DNA of 64,000 nt from Aliikangiella maris (GTDB lineage: Bacteria; Pseudomonadota; Gammaproteobacteria; Enterobacterales; Kangiellaceae). Positions 61,531-64,000 of this stretch are shown here, piece by piece (positions within the stretch are counted from its first letter, which is position 1; every line of letters starts with the position of its first letter). Position numbers and translations under genes: made by a program. A model generated the notes under the pieces. The model ran no database searches and was not told where the DNA came from. It saw only the letters and a list, made by a program, of their open reading frames with translations. The stretch lies in NCBI RefSeq assembly GCF_040719265.1, contig NZ_JBFDAH010000008.1:1-64000 (forward strand), given 5' to 3'.

Positions 61531-63468
61531 ATGAGTAGCATTCATGCCTGCCATATTTGGAATATTGAACAACATCGGATACAGCCGATAATTAGACGAA
61601 TGTTGGCTTCCTCTGACTATTGGCAGCCCGATAAACAATCAATTTGGCAGAATAAAAAAAATGTTAAAGGACAAGTTGCTTTAGCCAAAGCACAATTGTT
61701 TAATACGTCAAATTCAATAGTAGACGAAGTTTATTCTTGTAAAAAAAATAACTTGTCAATTTGTGCAAATACTCGTTTGGATAATCGGAATTGGTTAATT
61801 GGTGAGTTGTCTCAACAGATTAATCAATGCGCCTTACAAACAAAAAAAATTACCGATAGTCAATTAATTTTAATGGCTTATATTCGTTGGAATAAATCAT
61901 GTGTCAACTATTTTAAAGGCGACTTTGTTTTTATTATTTGGGATGATAGTTTACAAGCATTTTTTTGTGGCCGAGATCATTTTGGTGTGAAAAGCTTATT
62001 TTATGCTTTAACTGATGATGGCATAATGATTTCAAATGAGCATAATGCATTTTTTACCGCCAATTGGTTTAACAAAAAACAAATTGATGAGCAGTGGCTG
62101 ATTGAAAAGCTGTGGGGGTTAGGGCCACGTCAATTGAGCTCACCATGTTCTGCCATTAAAACATTACCGCCAGCACATTGTATGGTAATTAATAGAGATG
62201 GTGTTTTTTTATCGCAATACTGGTCGCTAAAAACTGTTAATACTTGGCAAGGTTTATCTGAAAGAGATCTTATTATTGAGCTAAAATCAAGGTTCAAAAA
62301 AGCTGTAGAATCAAGAGTTTTAAGTGAGTATCCCATTGGTGCCGAGCTTAGTGAAGGGTTAGATTCAAATGGAATTGTTGGCTTTGCCGCAAAATTTATG
62401 CAGAATCAATCCATAATGACTTTTTCTTATCAATGTGAACGGCTAACAGCTGGTAATAGTAAAAAATGGGAGAGAACTTATAGGGATATTTTTGACATGA
62501 TAAATTTACATAAAAATTTGCAACCAGTTTGGCATGATTTAAACTTAGAACAACAAAAAAAACTAAGTAAAGATTGCTTGAGTAAATTGTTTAACAACTT
62601 GGGGCTCGTTGTTCCTTCTCTTGGGTTAGAGTTTGTTCGGTTATCTCTGGCTGAAAAAAATAATATTCGCACATTATTATCCGGTTGGGGAGGTGATCAC
62701 TGTGCAACAACTTATGGTGATTCATATTTTAATGAGCTGGCACAATCTTTCGAACTAAAAAAACTATGGAAAGTTTTGCACAAGAGATACTTGAGAAAAA
62801 GGGGGGGTAATGCATACGCTATGATAATCCAGTTGCTAATTAAAAACCACTTCCCTTATGCTTTTAATTATTATGATAAACAGTTTGATGGATTAACTAA
62901 ATCGAGAAAACAGCGCGTGGCGTACCATTTTTTGAATAACCATTGGATTGAAAAGTATAACCTAAAAGAAAGTTTCTTAGAAAAAAATTTTCAAACTAAA
63001 AAGCTTTCTACTCGATCAAAGGAAAAATATGAACTCTTTAATACGAGTTTACAATACCGACTGATGACAATGGAAATGTCTGGGCGCCAACATCGATTGG
63101 AGTATCGATTTCCAATGCTTGATATTGATCTAGTTGAATTTGTGCACAGCTTACCCGGATATCTAAAAATTAAAAATGGTATTGAACGGTATCCATTTAG
63201 AAAGATTTTAAAAGGATATACGACGGAAAAAAATAGAAATCGGAAAAAATCAGATGTAAACCATCCGATAGTAACTCATAATGAATTAGCTGGTTTTAAG
63301 TCAAAATTTGAAGATGAGCTAAAAAATAGTCAATTGATTAAGCAATATAGCTGTCTTGATAAATTAAAGAAATGTTTGAGCGCAAATGACCCAATACTTA
63401 ATAATAATTTAAGTTTTTTGTTAGATCTAGAACGGGAATATTATTTAGAAATGAATTTTGATAATTAG
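61531..63468 (+). CDS. asparagine-synthetase-like lasso cyclase
   Basis: This protein of about 645 residues has an N-terminal Ntn-glutaminase-like domain (residues 1-200, with FKGDFVFIIWDDSL and CGRDHFGVKSLFY) and an AsnB-type ATP-dependent ligase domain (about 240-600). The PP-loop is SEGLDSN in place of SGGLDSS, and the ATP-binding LLSGWGGDHCAT follows. The usual N-terminal Cys nucleophile of glutaminases is missing, so the enzyme should not take ammonia from Gln. That is typical of lasso cyclases, which form an isopeptide bond. I start at the ATG at 61531 rather than the TTG at 61510. It follows the kinase gene. Confidence 0.8.
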   Translation: MSSIHACHIWNIEQHRIQPIIRRMLASSDYWQPDKQSIWQNKKNVKGQVALAKAQLFNTSNSIVDEVYSCKKNNLSICANTRLDNRNWLIGELSQQINQCALQTKKITDSQLILMAYIRWNKSCVNYFKGDFVFIIWDDSLQAFFCGRDHFGVKSLFYALTDDGIMISNEHNAFFTANWFNKKQIDEQWLIEKLWGLGPRQLSSPCSAIKTLPPAHCMVINRDGVFLSQYWSLKTVNTWQGLSERDLIIELKSRFKKAVESRVLSEYPIGAELSEGLDSNGIVGFAAKFMQNQSIMTFSYQCERLTAGNSKKWERTYRDIFDMINLHKNLQPVWHDLNLEQQKKLSKDCLSKLFNNLGLVVPSLGLEFVRLSLAEKNNIRTLLSGWGGDHCATTYGDSYFNELAQSFELKKLWKVLHKRYLRKRGGNAYAMIIQLLIKNHFPYAFNYYDKQFDGLTKSRKQRVAYHFLNNHWIEKYNLKESFLEKNFQTKKLSTRSKEKYELFNTSLQYRLMTMEMSGRQHRLEYRFPMLDIDLVEFVHSLPGYLKIKNGIERYPFRKILKGYTTEKNRNRKKSDVNHPIVTHNELAGFKSKFEDELKNSQLIKQYSCLDKLKKCLSANDPILNNNLSFLLDLEREYYLEMNFDN

Positions 63469-63482
63469 TATGTGGGTATGAT

Positions 63483-64000
63483 ATGCGAATAAAGAGTATA
63501 AATAGTTGTAGTGAGAATGATTTGTGGGACTATATTCCTCGAGATTATCTTGTTTTTAAAGGGCAGTTATTTATTGATTTTATTCGTATTAATATGCAAG
63601 CGGTTGATGAGCCATTTTTGTTTCAAACAGAGAATAAGCTAATTGAGTTGAATGCTGAACGAAAGCTGATTGCATTTCAAAATTTACAGTTAAAAAAACT
63701 ATTAAAACCTGCAGGTTTAATATTTCATAGTGCGCGATGTGGATCAACTTTACTGTGTAATATGCTGCAATCAACGGAGAAGTGTTTGGTAATAAGAGAA
63801 AGTGGATTAATTAATAAAATATTTGCAGACACATTAATTGATGAGGATTGTCGAAAGTGGTTATATCAATTAGTTGTTCATTTTTATTGTCTTTATGCCT
63901 TGAAAGAAAAGAAAGCCTGCATTATTAAATTTACCAGTCATTCAAGCCTTAATATATCCTGGTTTCATAAACCTTATGCTAAAGTGCCATGGGTATACTT
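63483..64000 (+). CDS. sulfotransferase-like protein, cut by the window end
   Basis: This frame begins with an ATG 15 bases after the cyclase stop and runs off the right end after 172 codons. The segment LKPAGLIFHSARCGSTLLCN resembles the 5'-phosphosulfate loop of sulfotransferase-like proteins (HxARCGSTLL type), and FHKPYAKVPWVY further on fits. Sulfotransferase-like genes are known neighbours of lasso and HprK loci. Whether it transfers sulfate cannot be told from this fragment. It probably shares the transcript with kinase and cyclase. Confidence 0.68.
   Translation, partial: MRIKSINSCSENDLWDYIPRDYLVFKGQLFIDFIRINMQAVDEPFLFQTENKLIELNAERKLIAFQNLQLKKLLKPAGLIFHSARCGSTLLCNMLQSTEKCLVIRESGLINKIFADTLIDEDCRKWLYQLVVHFYCLYALKEKKACIIKFTSHSSLNISWFHKPYAKVPWVY

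Noticed and set aside
61453..61638. Minus-strand frame through the heptamer repeat (repetitive HYSLFI-type tail)
   Set aside because: It is open only because the reverse complement of the repeat lacks stops. It overlaps the cyclase start and has no family or ribosome site.

Overview
The window is AT-rich gammaproteobacterial chromosome. Housekeeping genes point to this class: uvrD, exonuclease I (sbcB), the hemD-hemX-hemY block, an AlgZ/AlgR-type LytS/LytTR pair and the TIGR03545/TIGR03546 pair. Low G+C, several c-di-GMP proteins and very large unknown proteins would fit a marine group such as Kangiellaceae, but that placement is an inference. No tRNA, rRNA, CRISPR array, transposase or phage replication gene was seen.

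Layout. 1-2000: poorly defined left edge, a secreted MepA-like peptidase and a small membrane protein. 1987-6261 (minus): a REC-GGDEF-EAL protein, then a two-gene unit of an exported 2-keto-4-pentenoate hydratase-like protein and a coniferyl-aldehyde-type dehydrogenase. 6315-17343: mostly core genes (uvrD, TIGR03546/TIGR03545, PAS-GGDEF, DUF523, sbcB, GNAT, VOC) and a candidate structured small RNA. 17605-20778: a secreted 1057-residue PD40 propeller-amidohydrolase fusion. 21025-26750: algZ-algR facing hemD-hemX-hemY. In Pseudomonas these lie in one block with hemC; here the arrangement is inverted and hemC is absent.

27571-42105 (minus) is the most unusual stretch. Five genes apparently form one operon encoding proteins of 110, about 134, 1143, 542 and 2841 residues. 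The 542-residue protein has motifs like a GT-B glycosyltransferase. The two largest are beta-rich with no signal peptide. A promoter with a perfect -35 hexamer lies in front and a terminator hairpin behind. Just upstream is an AraC regulator overlapping a membrane GGDEF protein whose active site is degenerate but whose I-site is intact.

44961-49781: a TonB-dependent receptor followed by a two-domain beta-propeller phytase, a phosphate-from-phytate module.

49877-64000: a peptide-modification (RiPP) locus built from lasso-peptide-like parts: two transglutaminase-like B2 proteins (one without its catalytic Cys and His), a PqqD-like recognition element, an ABC exporter, an ATP-grasp protein, a NTP_transf_5 nucleotidyltransferase, a Wzz-like protein, an aspartyl-hydroxylase-like dioxygenase, an HprK-related kinase, an asparagine-synthetase-like cyclase and a cut-off sulfotransferase-like protein. 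Embedded in it is a minus-strand block of three phage-collar (MdpB-like) proteins with a GNAT and a small DUF6916-like protein. No precursor peptide gene was found inside the window, so either it lies to the right or the substrate is not a classical small precursor. Palindromes in front of the first two RiPP genes, and short tandem repeats near the kinase and cyclase genes, suggest local regulation.
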